From the NCBI GenBank assembly GCA_025943965.1, contig JAPCWD010000012.1, positions 1 to 60,063 of the forward strand: DNA of 60,063 bases, given 5' to 3'. This stretch comes from Synergistaceae bacterium DZ-S4. Its GTDB lineage: Bacteria; Synergistota; Synergistia; Synergistales; Synergistaceae. Positions 14,291 to 22,642 of this stretch are shown here, one piece after another; the first letter of the stretch is position 1; every line of letters begins with the position of its first letter. Below the pieces are notes generated by a model that saw nothing but the letters and a program-made list of their open reading frames with translations, made no database searches and had not been told where the DNA came from. Position numbers and translations under genes: made by a program.

Positions 14291-15172
14291 ATGAGGGACA
14301 AAACGATTTTAGGATTCATCGGGACCGGGGTAATGGGATCGAGCATGGCGGGCCACCTGCTTGCGGCCGGCAACGAGGTCCATGTCTACAACAGGACGAA
14401 GACCAAGTCCGATAAACTTGTCGAAGCGGGAGCAGTCTGGGAGGACTCCCCCGCAGCAGTGGCAGCGAAATGCAATGTCATTTTCACGATAGTCGGATAT
14501 CCGAAGGACGTCGAGGAAATATACCTCGGCAAAAAGGGGCTGATCGAGTCCGCTGCGGAAGGTTCGCTTTTGGTGGACATGACGACCTCCAGCCCGAAAC
14601 TGGCGGCCGGGATATGGGAAGCCGGCAGGAAGAGGGGCATATCCGTACTGGACGCCCCCGTAACGGGAGGCGACAGGGGGGCAAGAGAGGCAAAGCTCAC
14701 CATCCTTGCAGGCGGAGAAAAGGAAGACTTCGAACGCGCCCTCCCCTACTTCAGACTGATGGGGACAAACATAAAACACATGGGTAAGGCCGGGTGCGGA
14801 CAGTACACTAAGCTGGTGAACCAGATCACCCTTGCGGGAACTATGACGGGAATGTGCGAAGGGCTGGCCTTCGCAAAGGGCTGCGGCCTGGACCGGAGAG
14901 AGGTCCTTGAAGCGATATCAGGAGGGGCCGCGGGCAGCTGGAGCCTCACGAACTACGGCCCCAGGATACTGGACTGCGACTTTGACCCTGGATTTTTCGT
15001 AAAACATTACATAAAGGACATGAAACTTGCCGAGGAGGCAGCCGATGAAATAGGACTGGACCTGCCCGCCCTCACCCTGACAAGGGAACTGTACGAGGAG
15101 ATTTCGGAAGGGGGGCTTGGAGAAGCGGGTACCCAGTCATTATACTGCCTCTATGATCCGGAGGAAGAATGA
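14291..15172 (+). CDS. NAD(P)-dependent beta-hydroxyacid dehydrogenase
   Basis: A 293-residue enzyme of the 3-hydroxyisobutyrate / tartronate-semialdehyde reductase family, oxidising or reducing short beta-hydroxyacids with NAD(P). N-terminal Rossmann motif GFIGTGVMGSSMAGHLL. Substrate-binding segment DAPVTGGDRGAREAKLTILA near residue 122. Catalytic Lys region GCGQYTKLVNQ near 173, and the C-terminal NDF-like FFVKHYIKDMKLA. The start at ATG 14291 is preceded by GGAGCGG; the frame also opens at TTG 14267. It stands between the importer operon and the DUF3798 gene, so its substrate may relate to what they import. The exact substrate cannot be told from sequence. Confidence 0.85.
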   Translation: MRDKTILGFIGTGVMGSSMAGHLLAAGNEVHVYNRTKTKSDKLVEAGAVWEDSPAAVAAKCNVIFTIVGYPKDVEEIYLGKKGLIESAAEGSLLVDMTTSSPKLAAGIWEAGRKRGISVLDAPVTGGDRGAREAKLTILAGGEKEDFERALPYFRLMGTNIKHMGKAGCGQYTKLVNQITLAGTMTGMCEGLAFAKGCGLDRREVLEAISGGAAGSWSLTNYGPRILDCDFDPGFFVKHYIKDMKLAEEAADEIGLDLPALTLTRELYEEISEGGLGEAGTQSLYCLYDPEEE

Positions 15173-15192
15173 CAGTGTAAAGCTGTGATCAA

Positions 15193-15260
15193 TTGACATC
15201 ACAGTGAACTGATTATAGAATTCAGTTTATAGAATTCAGCGGGTCCTGCTGCGGCAGGAC
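15193..15260 (+). promoter_or_regulatory. Promoter and leader hairpin of the DUF3798 gene
   Basis: TTGACA (15193-15198) with TATAGA 15 nt later (15214-15219); the spacing is short. A second TATAGAATTC copy follows at 15228, giving a direct repeat AGAATTCAGTTTAT-like. Then a GC hairpin GTCCTGC-tgc-GGCAGGAC (15243-15260) stands in the 5' leader, which may stabilise a highly expressed mRNA. Confidence 0.5.
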
Positions 15261-15321
15261 AAAACGGTTTCCATAGGGCGGCAAAAGTACTTTGTTCAAT
15301 CATTTCAAGGAGGATGAGTTC

Positions 15322-16575
15322 ATGTCAAAGAAAACTTTGATGATCATCGGTGTAGTTGTTGTGCTCGCGCTGGGCTTCTTCATGATCCAGTCGGCGCAGA
15401 AACCTGCAGAGCAGGCACAGGAACCGGCAAAGCAGGAAGCGGCAAAGGCAGCGTTCCACATTGGCATAGTCACAGGTACGGTCTCCCAGAGCGAAGATGA
15501 CCTTCGCGGAGCTGAGCTCGCCATCCAGAAGTACGGCGATGTATCCACCGGCGGAATGATCAAGCATCTTACCTATCCCGACAACTTCATGTCAGAGATG
15601 GAGACGACGATCGCCCAGATCGCGGGACTTGCAGACGACCCCGATATGAAGGTCGTGGTAGTCAACCAGGCGATTCCCGGAACTGCTGAAGGTTTCCGCC
15701 GCATCAAGGAAAAACGCCCTGACATACTCTGCTTCGCGGGCGAAGCCCACGAAGACCCGAACGTTATCTCATCTGTCGCAGACCTTACGATCAACGCAGA
15801 TTTCGTCTCCCGCGGCTATCTGATCATCCACACAGCCAAGGAACTCGGATGCGACACATTCGTCCACATATCCTTCCCCCGTCACATGAGCTACGAAACA
15901 CTCGGAAGGCGCCGCCTCATCATGGAGCAGGCCTGCAAAGACCTCGGCATGAAGTTTGTATTTGAGACAGCTCCCGACCCGACCAGCGATGTAGGCGTGG
16001 CGGGCGCGCAGCAGTTCATCCTTGAAAAGACACCGGCATGGGTAAGCAAGTACGGAAAGAACACCGCGTTTTTCTGCACGAACGACGCCCACACAGAACC
16101 GCTTCTCAAGCAGCTTGCCGCAAACGGCGGATTCTTCATCGAAGCCGACCTTCCCTCACCCCTTATGGGTTATCCGGGAGCATTCGGCATCGACCTTGCA
16201 GCTGAAGCAGGAAACTGGCCGGTCATCCTTGAAAAGGTCGAAAAGGCAGTTTCTGATGCAGGCGCGGCGGGCCGCATGGGGACATGGGCCTTCTCGTACG
16301 GCTACACCAACAGCGTTGCACTTGCAGAGTTCGGCAAGAGGATAGTTGAAGGAACAGCGAAGCTTGACAGCAAGGACGACCTGATGGCCTGCTACGGCGA
16401 GTACACGCCGGGAGCCAAGTGGAACGGGAACTACTATACAGACCTCGGTACGGGCGTGACAAGCAAAAACCATCTGCTTGTCTATCAGGATACCTACATC
16501 TTCGGCAAGGGATTCATGAACGCCGCATCTGTCGAGGTCCCTGAGAAATACGGACAGATAAAGATGACGAAGTAA
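15322..16575 (+). CDS. DUF3798 periplasmic binding protein
   Basis: A 417-residue exported protein with a periplasmic-binding-protein fold, family DUF3798. An N-terminal hydrophobic segment (about 5-21, LMIIGVVVVLALGFFMI) acts as signal or anchor; there is no lipobox Cys. The mature part begins FHIGIVTGTVSQSEDDLRG, with KVVVVNQAIPGTAEGF, VHISFPRHMSYETLGRRR and AFFCTNDAHTEPLLKQ as family-like blocks. The start ATG 15322 has a near-perfect AAGGAGG; the upstream frame to 15292 is not used. It is the likely ligand-capturing partner of the divergent importer (9.6-14 kb). Ligand unknown. Confidence 0.88.
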   Translation: MSKKTLMIIGVVVVLALGFFMIQSAQKPAEQAQEPAKQEAAKAAFHIGIVTGTVSQSEDDLRGAELAIQKYGDVSTGGMIKHLTYPDNFMSEMETTIAQIAGLADDPDMKVVVVNQAIPGTAEGFRRIKEKRPDILCFAGEAHEDPNVISSVADLTINADFVSRGYLIIHTAKELGCDTFVHISFPRHMSYETLGRRRLIMEQACKDLGMKFVFETAPDPTSDVGVAGAQQFILEKTPAWVSKYGKNTAFFCTNDAHTEPLLKQLAANGGFFIEADLPSPLMGYPGAFGIDLAAEAGNWPVILEKVEKAVSDAGAAGRMGTWAFSYGYTNSVALAEFGKRIVEGTAKLDSKDDLMACYGEYTPGAKWNGNYYTDLGTGVTSKNHLLVYQDTYIFGKGFMNAASVEVPEKYGQIKMTK

Positions 16576-16591
16576 TTTAGCCGCAATACGG

Positions 16592-16619
16592 AAGGAGCCC
16601 TTCGGGGCTCCTTTTTTTA
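16592..16619 (+). terminator. Terminator of the DUF3798 gene
   Basis: Stem AAGGAGCCC / GGGGCTCCTT with a TTC loop, followed by a T-run. Confidence 0.92.
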
Positions 16620-16716
16620 TTCGCAGAGAGAACCTCATGCCTGTCAAGTAATTTTACTTGACAGGCATGAGGCTGCTGAGTATAATTCTCTGGTTCAAGG
16701 AAGCAGGAGGGATATT

Positions 16717-17052
16717 TTGCAGGATACGGATCCGCTTTTTCAGCGCATAAGGGACGGACATCTGCTTGATCTCTACGGATCTCTGATAACAGAGAAACAG
16801 AGGCTCGCCTGCGAAATGGTCCTTCTCGGGGACCTCTCGCTGGCTGAGGCGGCCGAATCGCTGAAAGTCTCCAGACAGGGAGTCCACGATCTCATAACAA
16901 GGGCAAGAGAGCACATGGAAAACGCGGAAAATGCTCTCGGCCTGCTTGATAAAGAGAGCAAACTCGAAGAGGTCCGGCGTATGCTTGATGAAGCCAGGGA
17001 CCGGCTGCCGGAAGACTTCTACAGGAATATGAAAAAATTGCTGGAAGCGTAA
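16717..17052 (+). CDS. ylxM: YlxM/p13-family helix-turn-helix protein
   Basis: A 111-residue UPF0122 protein found next to ffh in many bacteria and thought to assist the signal recognition particle. The middle resembles sigma-70 region 4: EKQRLACEMVLLGDLSLAEA followed by the HTH SLKVSRQGVHDLITRAREH. A coiled C-terminus follows (LDKESKLEEVRRMLDEARD). The start is TTG 16717, 5 nt after AGGAGGG. It precedes ffh by 10 nt and is surely co-transcribed with it. Confidence 0.88.
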   Translation: MQDTDPLFQRIRDGHLLDLYGSLITEKQRLACEMVLLGDLSLAEAAESLKVSRQGVHDLITRAREHMENAENALGLLDKESKLEEVRRMLDEARDRLPEDFYRNMKKLLEA

Positions 17053-17062
17053 GGGGAAAATA

Positions 17063-18442
17063 ATGTTTGATTCATTAAAGGAACGGTTTGAAAACATCTT
17101 CGCCGGGCTGAGAGGGAAAGGCAAGCTCACTCCGGAAGACATAAACGAGGCTCTGAGAGAGGTCCGACGGGCACTGCTCGAAGCGGACGTAAACTACAAG
17201 GTCGTAAAGGACGTTGTCGAAGCCATAAAGGTCAGGGCGACTGGAAGGACGGTGTTGGATTCCGTTACCCCGGCGCAGCTGATATTCACGATAGTATACG
17301 AGGAACTGGTCAGGATAATGGGCGAAGCTCCGGTCCCGCTCGCAATATCGCCCAAGCCCCCGACGATCTACATGATGGTCGGTCTTCAGGGATCCGGAAA
17401 GACGACGACAGCGGTAAAGATCGCCAAGAGGATGGCGAAGAGCCATAAGCCTCTCGTAGTTGCGTGCGACCTCCGTCGACCGGCGGCCGTGGACCAGCTG
17501 AGAGTGCTCGCCGAAAAATCAAATATCCACTTTTGGGGACCTGAGCCCGGAGAGACAGATCCAGTAAGGGTTGCGTCCAGATCCCGCAAATACGCGGAGG
17601 ACCATCTCTGCGACATGATCATCCTGGACACCGCAGGACGCCTCCAGATGGACGACGAGCTGATGACCGAGCTCGAAACGATGAAAGCTGCGGTGCCCCC
17701 CACCGAGATACTGCTCGTGGTCGATTCCATGACAGGCCAGGAGGCCGTAAACGTAGCTGAGACATTCCACAGGCGCCTCGGCCTGACCGGTGTCGTACTT
17801 ACCAAGCTTGACGGCGACGCAAGGGGAGGTCCTGCTCTGGCAGTCCGTGCCAGCACCGGCGTACCGATAAAACTCGCGGGCTGCGGCGAGAAGACCGAGG
17901 ACCTGGAGGTCTTCGACGCCAAACGCATTGCACAGCGCATCATTGGGATGGGCGACATCGAGGGACTCCTTGAAAAGGTACAGTCCGCGACCTCAGAGGC
18001 TGACATAAACAGGATGACGGAGAGCCTGAAAAAAAACAGGTTCACCATGGAGGACATGCTTCTCCAGCTTCAGCAGATACAGAAGATGGGACCACTCGAA
18101 AAGGTGCTGGAAATGCTCCCGATCCCGGGAGGAAGCAAGGCTCTCAAGGATGCGAACATAGACCCGAAAAGGATGAAGCAGACTGAGGCGATCATCCTCT
18201 CGATGACGATCAGGGAGCGACGGAACCCGGAGATCATAAAGGGAAGCCGCCGCAGAAGGATAGCCGAGGGTTCAGGCACTACAGTCCAGATGGTCAACCA
18301 GGTCCTGGCGCAGTTCGAACAGATGAAGAGCATGATGAAGGGCATAGGCAAGATGGCCGCCGGCGGCAAAGGCTTTAAGATGCCCCCCGGCATGGGCGGA
18401 ATGGGCGGCTTCGGCAGAGGCCGGAGGGGATTTTTTAAGTAA
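17063..18442 (+). CDS. ffh: Signal recognition particle GTPase Ffh
   Basis: A 459-residue Ffh (SRP54), which binds signal sequences with 4.5S RNA and docks ribosomes to FtsY. N domain 1-95; G domain with GLQGSGKTT at 107-115, DLRRPAAVDQL, DTAGR (about 192) and TKLDGDARGG (about 247). The Met-rich M domain follows (about 300-440: MEDMLLQLQQIQKMGPLEKV, then the RNA-binding SRRRRIAEGSGT), and a Gly/Met-rich tail. All GTPase motifs intact and length normal. Sits between ylxM and the rpsP operon; a short repeat and a long inverted repeat separate it from rpsP. Confidence 0.97.
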   Translation: MFDSLKERFENIFAGLRGKGKLTPEDINEALREVRRALLEADVNYKVVKDVVEAIKVRATGRTVLDSVTPAQLIFTIVYEELVRIMGEAPVPLAISPKPPTIYMMVGLQGSGKTTTAVKIAKRMAKSHKPLVVACDLRRPAAVDQLRVLAEKSNIHFWGPEPGETDPVRVASRSRKYAEDHLCDMIILDTAGRLQMDDELMTELETMKAAVPPTEILLVVDSMTGQEAVNVAETFHRRLGLTGVVLTKLDGDARGGPALAVRASTGVPIKLAGCGEKTEDLEVFDAKRIAQRIIGMGDIEGLLEKVQSATSEADINRMTESLKKNRFTMEDMLLQLQQIQKMGPLEKVLEMLPIPGGSKALKDANIDPKRMKQTEAIILSMTIRERRNPEIIKGSRRRRIAEGSGTTVQMVNQVLAQFEQMKSMMKGIGKMAAGGKGFKMPPGMGGMGGFGRGRRGFFK

Positions 18443-18459
18443 GAGCCGCCTGTAAGGGC

Positions 18460-18507
18460 GGGCAAGCAGTAGTTTTTAGGACATGGCTAAGCAATAGCTC
18501 AGCCGTC
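18460..18507. repeat. Short copy of the 11-bp / GGACATGGCTAA repeat
   Basis: GGCAAGCAGTAG, then AGGACATGGCTAAGCAATAG, as in the copies at 3.7 and 8.4 kb. It is wedged between ffh and the rpsP leader. Confidence 0.65.
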
Positions 18508-18565
18508 TTTGCACAATCTACAAACGAGCTTTTTATCGGGTTTCCGATTTCAAAAAGATAACTTT

Positions 18566-18635
18566 GGGTTTCTCAGTCATTTGATTTTCACCCATATAAC
18601 GTACAGGAAGTGAAAATCAAATCACCGAGGAACCC
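18566..18635 (+). promoter_or_regulatory. Long inverted repeat in the rpsP leader
   Basis: Arms of 26 nt (18566-18591 and 18610-18635) match at about 23 positions plus one G-U pair around an 18-nt loop; the inner arms read ATTTGATTTTCAC / GTGAAAATCAAAT. The stem ends about 7 nt before the rpsP ribosome site. No U-run follows, so it is not a simple terminator. It could be an autoregulatory ribosomal-protein leader, an RNase III site or a promoter-region palindrome. Confidence 0.65.
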
Positions 18636-18659
18636 TACAAACAGGAGGTGTTTGCGCAA

Positions 18660-18920
18660 ATGGCAGTTCGTATCCGTCTTTCCCGTCACGGGAAAAAGAA
18701 GGCTCCTTTCTATCGCCTGGTGGTAGCCGATTCTCATTCTCCAAGAGACGGCCGCTTCATAGAGATACTCGGGACCTACAATCCTCTGACAGATCCTGCA
18801 GAGGTAAAAGTGGACGTAGAGCGTGCGGCTTTTTGGCTGAAGAACGGGGCTTCCCCTTCCGACACAGCCAAGATACTGCTCAAAAAGGCCGGGGTCTTTG
18901 ATGCTCCGGCAGCAGAATAG
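18660..18920 (+). CDS. rpsP: 30S ribosomal protein S16
   Basis: 86 residues, normal length for S16. Begins [20 protein letters not shown] and has the typical [14 protein letters not shown]. The start ATG 18660 follows AGGAGGTG by 9 nt; the frame upstream to 18648 is leader. First gene of the rpsP-khpA-rimM-trmD-rplS operon, whose order is conserved across bacteria. Confidence 0.97.
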   Translation: MAVRIRLSRHGKKKAPFYRLVVADSHSPRDGRFIEILGTYNPLTDPAEVKVDVERAAFWLKNGASPSDTAKILLKKAGVFDAPAAE

Positions 18921-18934
18921 GGCGGTCGATAGTT

Positions 18935-19180
18935 ATGCCTGATTACATTGAACTGGTAGACCTGATAGTTCGCAGGCTTGTAACAAAACCTGACGAGGTC
19001 AAGATCAGAGAAGATCGGAGCGACTCCGGAGCCATCCTGCTGACCATACGGGTGGCCGAGGACGACATAGGCAGGGTAATTGGCAAGAAGGGATCCACCA
19101 TCAACGCCATCCGCCACGTAGCCAAGGCCGCGTCGGTCAAATCCGGTGAAAAGGTCGATGTAGATGTCGAAGAAGAGTGA
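18935..19180 (+). CDS. khpA: KH-domain RNA-binding protein KhpA
   Basis: An 81-residue single KH domain (YlqC/KhpA) with the GxxG loop in DIGRVIGKKGSTINAIRHV near residue 46. In Gram-positive bacteria KhpA pairs with KhpB to bind RNAs. The gene lies between rpsP and rimM as usual, and its 3' end overlaps the rimM start by 17 nt, implying coupled translation. Confidence 0.93.
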   Translation: MPDYIELVDLIVRRLVTKPDEVKIREDRSDSGAILLTIRVAEDDIGRVIGKKGSTINAIRHVAKAASVKSGEKVDVDVEEE

Positions 19181-19709
19181 GGCACGGCCGGAAGAAAGGG
19201 TGGCCATCGGCAAGATAGTCGGGGTACACGGAGTCGGCGGAACTATGCTGATACTCCCCCTGACCGATCATCCCGAACGTTTTTTCAAAATGAAAAAACT
19301 CACCCTGGAAAAACCGGGCGTACCGAACCGGACTGTCAGTGTCAAAAAAATAGTTCCATATGAGGGCAAGGATACTTTATTCCTTCAGATCTCAGATGTC
19401 ACTGACAGGACCGCGGCTGAAGCTTTCAAGGGAAGCGTCATTACGGTATCGAAAGATGAACGCACAGAGCTTTCCGAAGATGAATACTGGATCGACGATA
19501 TCATAGGCATCAGGGTGCTTGACACCGCCTCAGAAAAGGAACTCGGGATCCTTGAAGAAGTGATCCGGACCGGAAGCAACGATGTCTATCTTGTAAGGAC
19601 GGCGGAGGGACAGCTGAAACCCATCCCCGCTCTTGCAGAAGCAATAAGAAGTGTGGACACCGAAGCGGGCATAATGCTGGTGACCGTACCGGAGGGCCTC
19701 TGGGACTGA
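19164..19709 (+). CDS. rimM: 16S rRNA processing / ribosome maturation factor RimM
   Basis: 181 residues. N-terminal beta-barrel domain with VAIGKIVGVHGVGGTMLI near residue 13, and C-terminal PRC-barrel with DEYWIDDIIGIRVLD and RTGSNDVYLVRT. RimM helps 30S head assembly through S19. The start at ATG 19164 lies inside khpA; a GTG near 19200 is a shorter alternative. It ends one base before trmD. Confidence 0.92.
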   Translation: MSKKSEARPEERVAIGKIVGVHGVGGTMLILPLTDHPERFFKMKKLTLEKPGVPNRTVSVKKIVPYEGKDTLFLQISDVTDRTAAEAFKGSVITVSKDERTELSEDEYWIDDIIGIRVLDTASEKELGILEEVIRTGSNDVYLVRTAEGQLKPIPALAEAIRSVDTEAGIMLVTVPEGLWD

Positions 19710-19710
19710 G

Positions 19711-20964
19711 ATGAGAATAACCATAATAACGGCATTCCCTGACCTTATACGCGCCTATCTCGGCGCGAGCGTCCTCGGACGCGGGATAGCAAAGGGAAAG
19801 CTTGAAGTCGAAGTCCTGGACATCAGGGATTTCGCAGAGGGCTCCTACAGGCAGATCGACGATTACTCGTACGGAAGCGGCGGTATGGTCCTGATGGCCG
19901 AGCCGCTCCAAAAGGCCCTGAAAAGCCTTAAGGGAGAGGGAGCGCCCTTCGTGGTGTATCCATCCCCCCAGGGAACCAGGCTCCATCAGGAGCTTGTCGA
20001 AGACCTGTCGAGAAAAGAGCACATTGTGATATTCTGCGGTCATTATGAAGGCGTTGACGAAAGATTCGTAGAAAAGAACGTGGACCTTGAAATATCAATA
20101 GGTGATTTTGTGCTCACCGGCGGAGAGATGCCCGCAATGGCGATAGTGGATGCCGTTTCGAGGCTGATCCCCGGAGTGGTCGGCAAGTCGGAAGCTGTCA
20201 GGGAGGATTCCTTCTTCGGCGGCATGCTTGACACGCCCCACTACACCAGGCCTTCCGAGTGGGAAGGGCAAAAGGTGCCGGAGATACTGCTCAGCGGAGA
20301 CGAAAAGGCCATAAAGAAGTGGCGCAGAAGGCAGGCAGTGGAGAGGACCCTCAGAAGAAGGCCCGACATAGTCGGGCGCGCAGGGATAATACCCTGGATG
20401 TCAAGAGGGGCTTATGTGATGGAAGTCCACTACCCTGTCCTCGACAAAAGAGGAGACAGATCTTCTACTGCCATTACCGGAATGGATCTGCACGACATCG
20501 CGAGGGCGTGCCGCACCTACGGCATAAAGAAGTACCTTCTGGTCACCCCGCTTGCACAGCAGAGGGATATGGCCAAGAAGATCGCGGCCCACTGGACTGA
20601 AGGATGGGGCTCGACCTACAACCCTGACAGGAGCGAGGCTTTCTCCACGCTTAAGATCTTCGCCTCCGTGAACAGAGCGCTCAAGTTGGTAAGTGAAAGG
20701 GAAAAGGCAAAACCCTTCACGATCGCGACCACCGCAAAACCGGCCGAGGGAGCCGTACACTGGCTCTCGCTGAAGCGCAGGATACTGGAGGAGGATCTCC
20801 CGCCGGTTTTCATATTCGGAACGGGATGGGGACTTCACGAGGATGTCCTTAAAGAGGCAGACTCGGTGATGACACCCATCGCGGGAGGAACGGACAGCTG
20901 GAACCACCTATCGGTACGAAGTGCGGTAAGCATAACGCTTGACAGATTTTTTGGCTGGAGATGA
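19711..20964 (+). CDS. trmD: TrmD tRNA (guanine-37 N1)-methyltransferase fused to a second SPOUT-like domain
   Basis: 417 residues, against about 240-250 for ordinary TrmD. Residues 1-225 are TrmD: ITAFPDLIRAYLGASVLGRG, YGSGGMVLMAEPL, the knot FCGHYEGVDERFV and ISIGDFVLTGGE (about 130-140). From about residue 232 a new domain begins (VMEVHYPVLDKRGDRSSTAI) and continues with TYGIKKYLLVTPLAQQ and FIFGTGWGLHEDVL, which resembles the TM1570-like RNA methyltransferase family (RNA_Me_trans). That protein is encoded separately next to trmD in Thermotoga. The enzyme therefore probably methylates G37 and a second, unknown RNA site. No frameshift at the junction. Confidence 0.92.
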   Translation: MRITIITAFPDLIRAYLGASVLGRGIAKGKLEVEVLDIRDFAEGSYRQIDDYSYGSGGMVLMAEPLQKALKSLKGEGAPFVVYPSPQGTRLHQELVEDLSRKEHIVIFCGHYEGVDERFVEKNVDLEISIGDFVLTGGEMPAMAIVDAVSRLIPGVVGKSEAVREDSFFGGMLDTPHYTRPSEWEGQKVPEILLSGDEKAIKKWRRRQAVERTLRRRPDIVGRAGIIPWMSRGAYVMEVHYPVLDKRGDRSSTAITGMDLHDIARACRTYGIKKYLLVTPLAQQRDMAKKIAAHWTEGWGSTYNPDRSEAFSTLKIFASVNRALKLVSEREKAKPFTIATTAKPAEGAVHWLSLKRRILEEDLPPVFIFGTGWGLHEDVLKEADSVMTPIAGGTDSWNHLSVRSAVSITLDRFFGWR

Positions 20965-21052
20965 AGCAGGATCATTCTCCGCAGAGAGGCCGGAAGGCCC
21001 TGAAATTATTAAAACGACAAAATCCAAAACATGACAGGGAGGGAAAAACCTC

Positions 21053-21418
21053 ATGATCGATCCAAGAATAGCACTCATTGAGAAGAAATTCTCAAAGGCG
21101 GACGAGAGCCTTTCAGAGTTCCGCCCCGGCGACACGGTAAAAGTCCACGTCAAAGTCAAGGAAGGCAACCGTGAACGTATACAGATCTTCGAAGGCGTAG
21201 TGATAGGACGCCAACACGGCGGACTTCGCGAGAACTTCATCGTAAGGAAGATGTCCGGCGGGATAGGAGTCGAAAGAATATTCCCCGTACACTGCCCCAG
21301 CGTTGATAAGGTAGAGATCGTACGCAAGGGTAAGGTCCGCAGGGCAAAGCTTTACTATCTGCGCAAACTCAGCGGAAAAGCAGCCCGTATCAAGGAACGC
21401 CGGGAATACGGCAATTAA
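21053..21418 (+). CDS. rplS: 50S ribosomal protein L19
   Basis: 121 residues. [20 protein letters not shown] and [19 protein letters not shown] are diagnostic, as is the C-terminal [25 protein letters not shown] before ATG 21053. Last gene of the rpsP operon; an 88-nt spacer after trmD includes a small GGCCGGAAGGCC stem. Confidence 0.97.
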   Translation: MIDPRIALIEKKFSKADESLSEFRPGDTVKVHVKVKEGNRERIQIFEGVVIGRQHGGLRENFIVRKMSGGIGVERIFPVHCPSVDKVEIVRKGKVRRAKLYYLRKLSGKAARIKERREYGN

Positions 21419-21433
21419 GCCCCTTAAAACATG

Positions 21434-21466
21434 TCGGAGACGCCTCAGGGTGCCTCCGATCTTTTT
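21434..21466 (+). terminator. Terminator of the rpsP-rplS operon
   Basis: Stem TCGGAG-a-CGCC / GGTG-c-CTCCGA followed by TCTTTTTTT. Confidence 0.9.
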
Positions 21467-21525
21467 TTATCGGCAGAGACCGAAATTTTCATGAACAGCA
21501 GGCCTTTCTTTTTTCAAATAGAGAC

Positions 21526-21554
21526 TTGACGAAAGAGGAGATGCTACGTATAAT
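21526..21554 (+). promoter_or_regulatory. Promoter of tRNA-Leu
   Basis: TTGACG (21526-21531), 17-nt spacer, TATAAT (21549-21554), 15 nt before the mature tRNA 5' end. A near-consensus sigma-70 promoter. Confidence 0.88.
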
Positions 21555-21569
21555 TTCTAAGTCCCGAGT

Positions 21570-21654
21570 GCCGGGGTGGTGGAAATGGTAGACACGCACG
21601 TTTGAGGGGCGTGTGGGGAAACCCGTACGAGTTCAATTCTCGTCTCCGGCACCA
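21570..21654 (+). tRNA. tRNA-Leu (anticodon GAG)
   Basis: 85 nt with encoded CCA. The acceptor stem GCCGGGG pairs with CTCCGGC (one G-U). The anticodon loop TTTGAGG gives anticodon GAG, reading CUC and CUU. A short class II variable arm (GTGGGGAAACCC) and the T stem ACGAG/CTCGT with TTCAATT loop confirm leucine. Has its own promoter and terminator, so it is transcribed alone. Confidence 0.95.
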
Positions 21655-21664
21655 TCGATAGCAT

Positions 21665-21696
21665 AAGCGTCCCAGGATTTTCCGGGACGCTTTTTT
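21665..21696 (+). terminator. Terminator of tRNA-Leu
   Basis: Stem AAGCGTCCC / GGGACGCTT followed by TTTTTT. Confidence 0.92.
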
Positions 21697-21833
21697 CTTT
21701 ACCCTGCCTCTGATCTGTCGGCCTGATACAAATATCCTTTTCTGCATATCCCCATATTTCTTTTTTTAAAATACAATATAGAAGGCAGGGGGCCTTTGGC
21801 GCCCTGAAGCAGCATAATAGGAGGTCGTATTAA

Positions 21834-22382
21834 ATGTACAGAAGATCCTTTATCATATGCCTCATATTTCTGATGGCCCTGGCATCCTCCTTAACAACGG
21901 CCTCGGAGGGAGCACAGAGGGCCGCCCCTTTTCGGATAGCCTCGGGAGACGGAAGCGCGCTGACCCTTGAAGATATCTCCGGTAAGATCGTGCTCTGCTT
22001 TTACGAGACCCGCGAGACAAAGGACAGGAACAGGGCTCTTAAGGATGAGCTGGAAAAATTCAGAAATCAGCTGCCCGATAACGAGAAGGCACTGCTCTTC
22101 GTCCTCCCCGTCGTGGACTGTTCAGGCGCATCACGACTCTTTCTGGGAAAGTGGAAGGACTCGCTTGTCATGGAATCGGAAAAGGCCGGCCATACAGTCT
22201 ACGGTGACTGGGACGGCAAAATGCGCAACGACTTTTCTTTTGTGAGGAGCGATGCTAATTTCGCCCTGATCGACGCAGACAGTTCAGTAGTATACCAGGT
22301 CCACGGCACCATAGAAGAGAAGGAGAGGACTCTGATACTAAGAAAGGTAAAGTTGCTTATGGGAAAAGAGACCCTTTTCTGA
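21834..22382 (+). CDS. Exported thioredoxin-fold-like protein
   Basis: A 182-residue protein with a signal peptide (SFIICLIFLMALASSLTTAS, cleavage about 24). The mature part opens with a peroxiredoxin/thioredoxin-like layout: FRIASGDGSALTLEDISGK, then a strand IVLCFYETRE, a helix, LLFVLPVVDCSG, and a late FALIDADSSVVYQVHG hairpin. The CxxC motif is absent, so it is not a standard thiol oxidoreductase. It resembles YtfJ-like periplasmic proteins. GGAGGTC precedes the ATG and TACAATAT (about 21773) may be the -10. Monocistronic by spacing. Confidence 0.72.
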   Translation: MYRRSFIICLIFLMALASSLTTASEGAQRAAPFRIASGDGSALTLEDISGKIVLCFYETRETKDRNRALKDELEKFRNQLPDNEKALLFVLPVVDCSGASRLFLGKWKDSLVMESEKAGHTVYGDWDGKMRNDFSFVRSDANFALIDADSSVVYQVHGTIEEKERTLILRKVKLLMGKETLF

Positions 22383-22642
22383 CCTTAAGTCAGCGCAACG
22401 ATCCGGGAGAAAGAGTGTATAATATTGCGCAACTGATTGCAGAGAACACAGGGCATCTTTTATCCTTGTTTACCTGATTTTTCACGGACAGCTTTTTTCA
22501 TTTTTCCTCCTTATTGTTTATAATGGTATGGTCAATTTGTGACAAAAATGATTTAATATCAGGCCGCCTCTTTTAACATCGGAATGTATGTTTTATACTT
22601 TCAACAGTTACAGACAAAGCAGAAAAGGAAGGAGAGGTAAAC

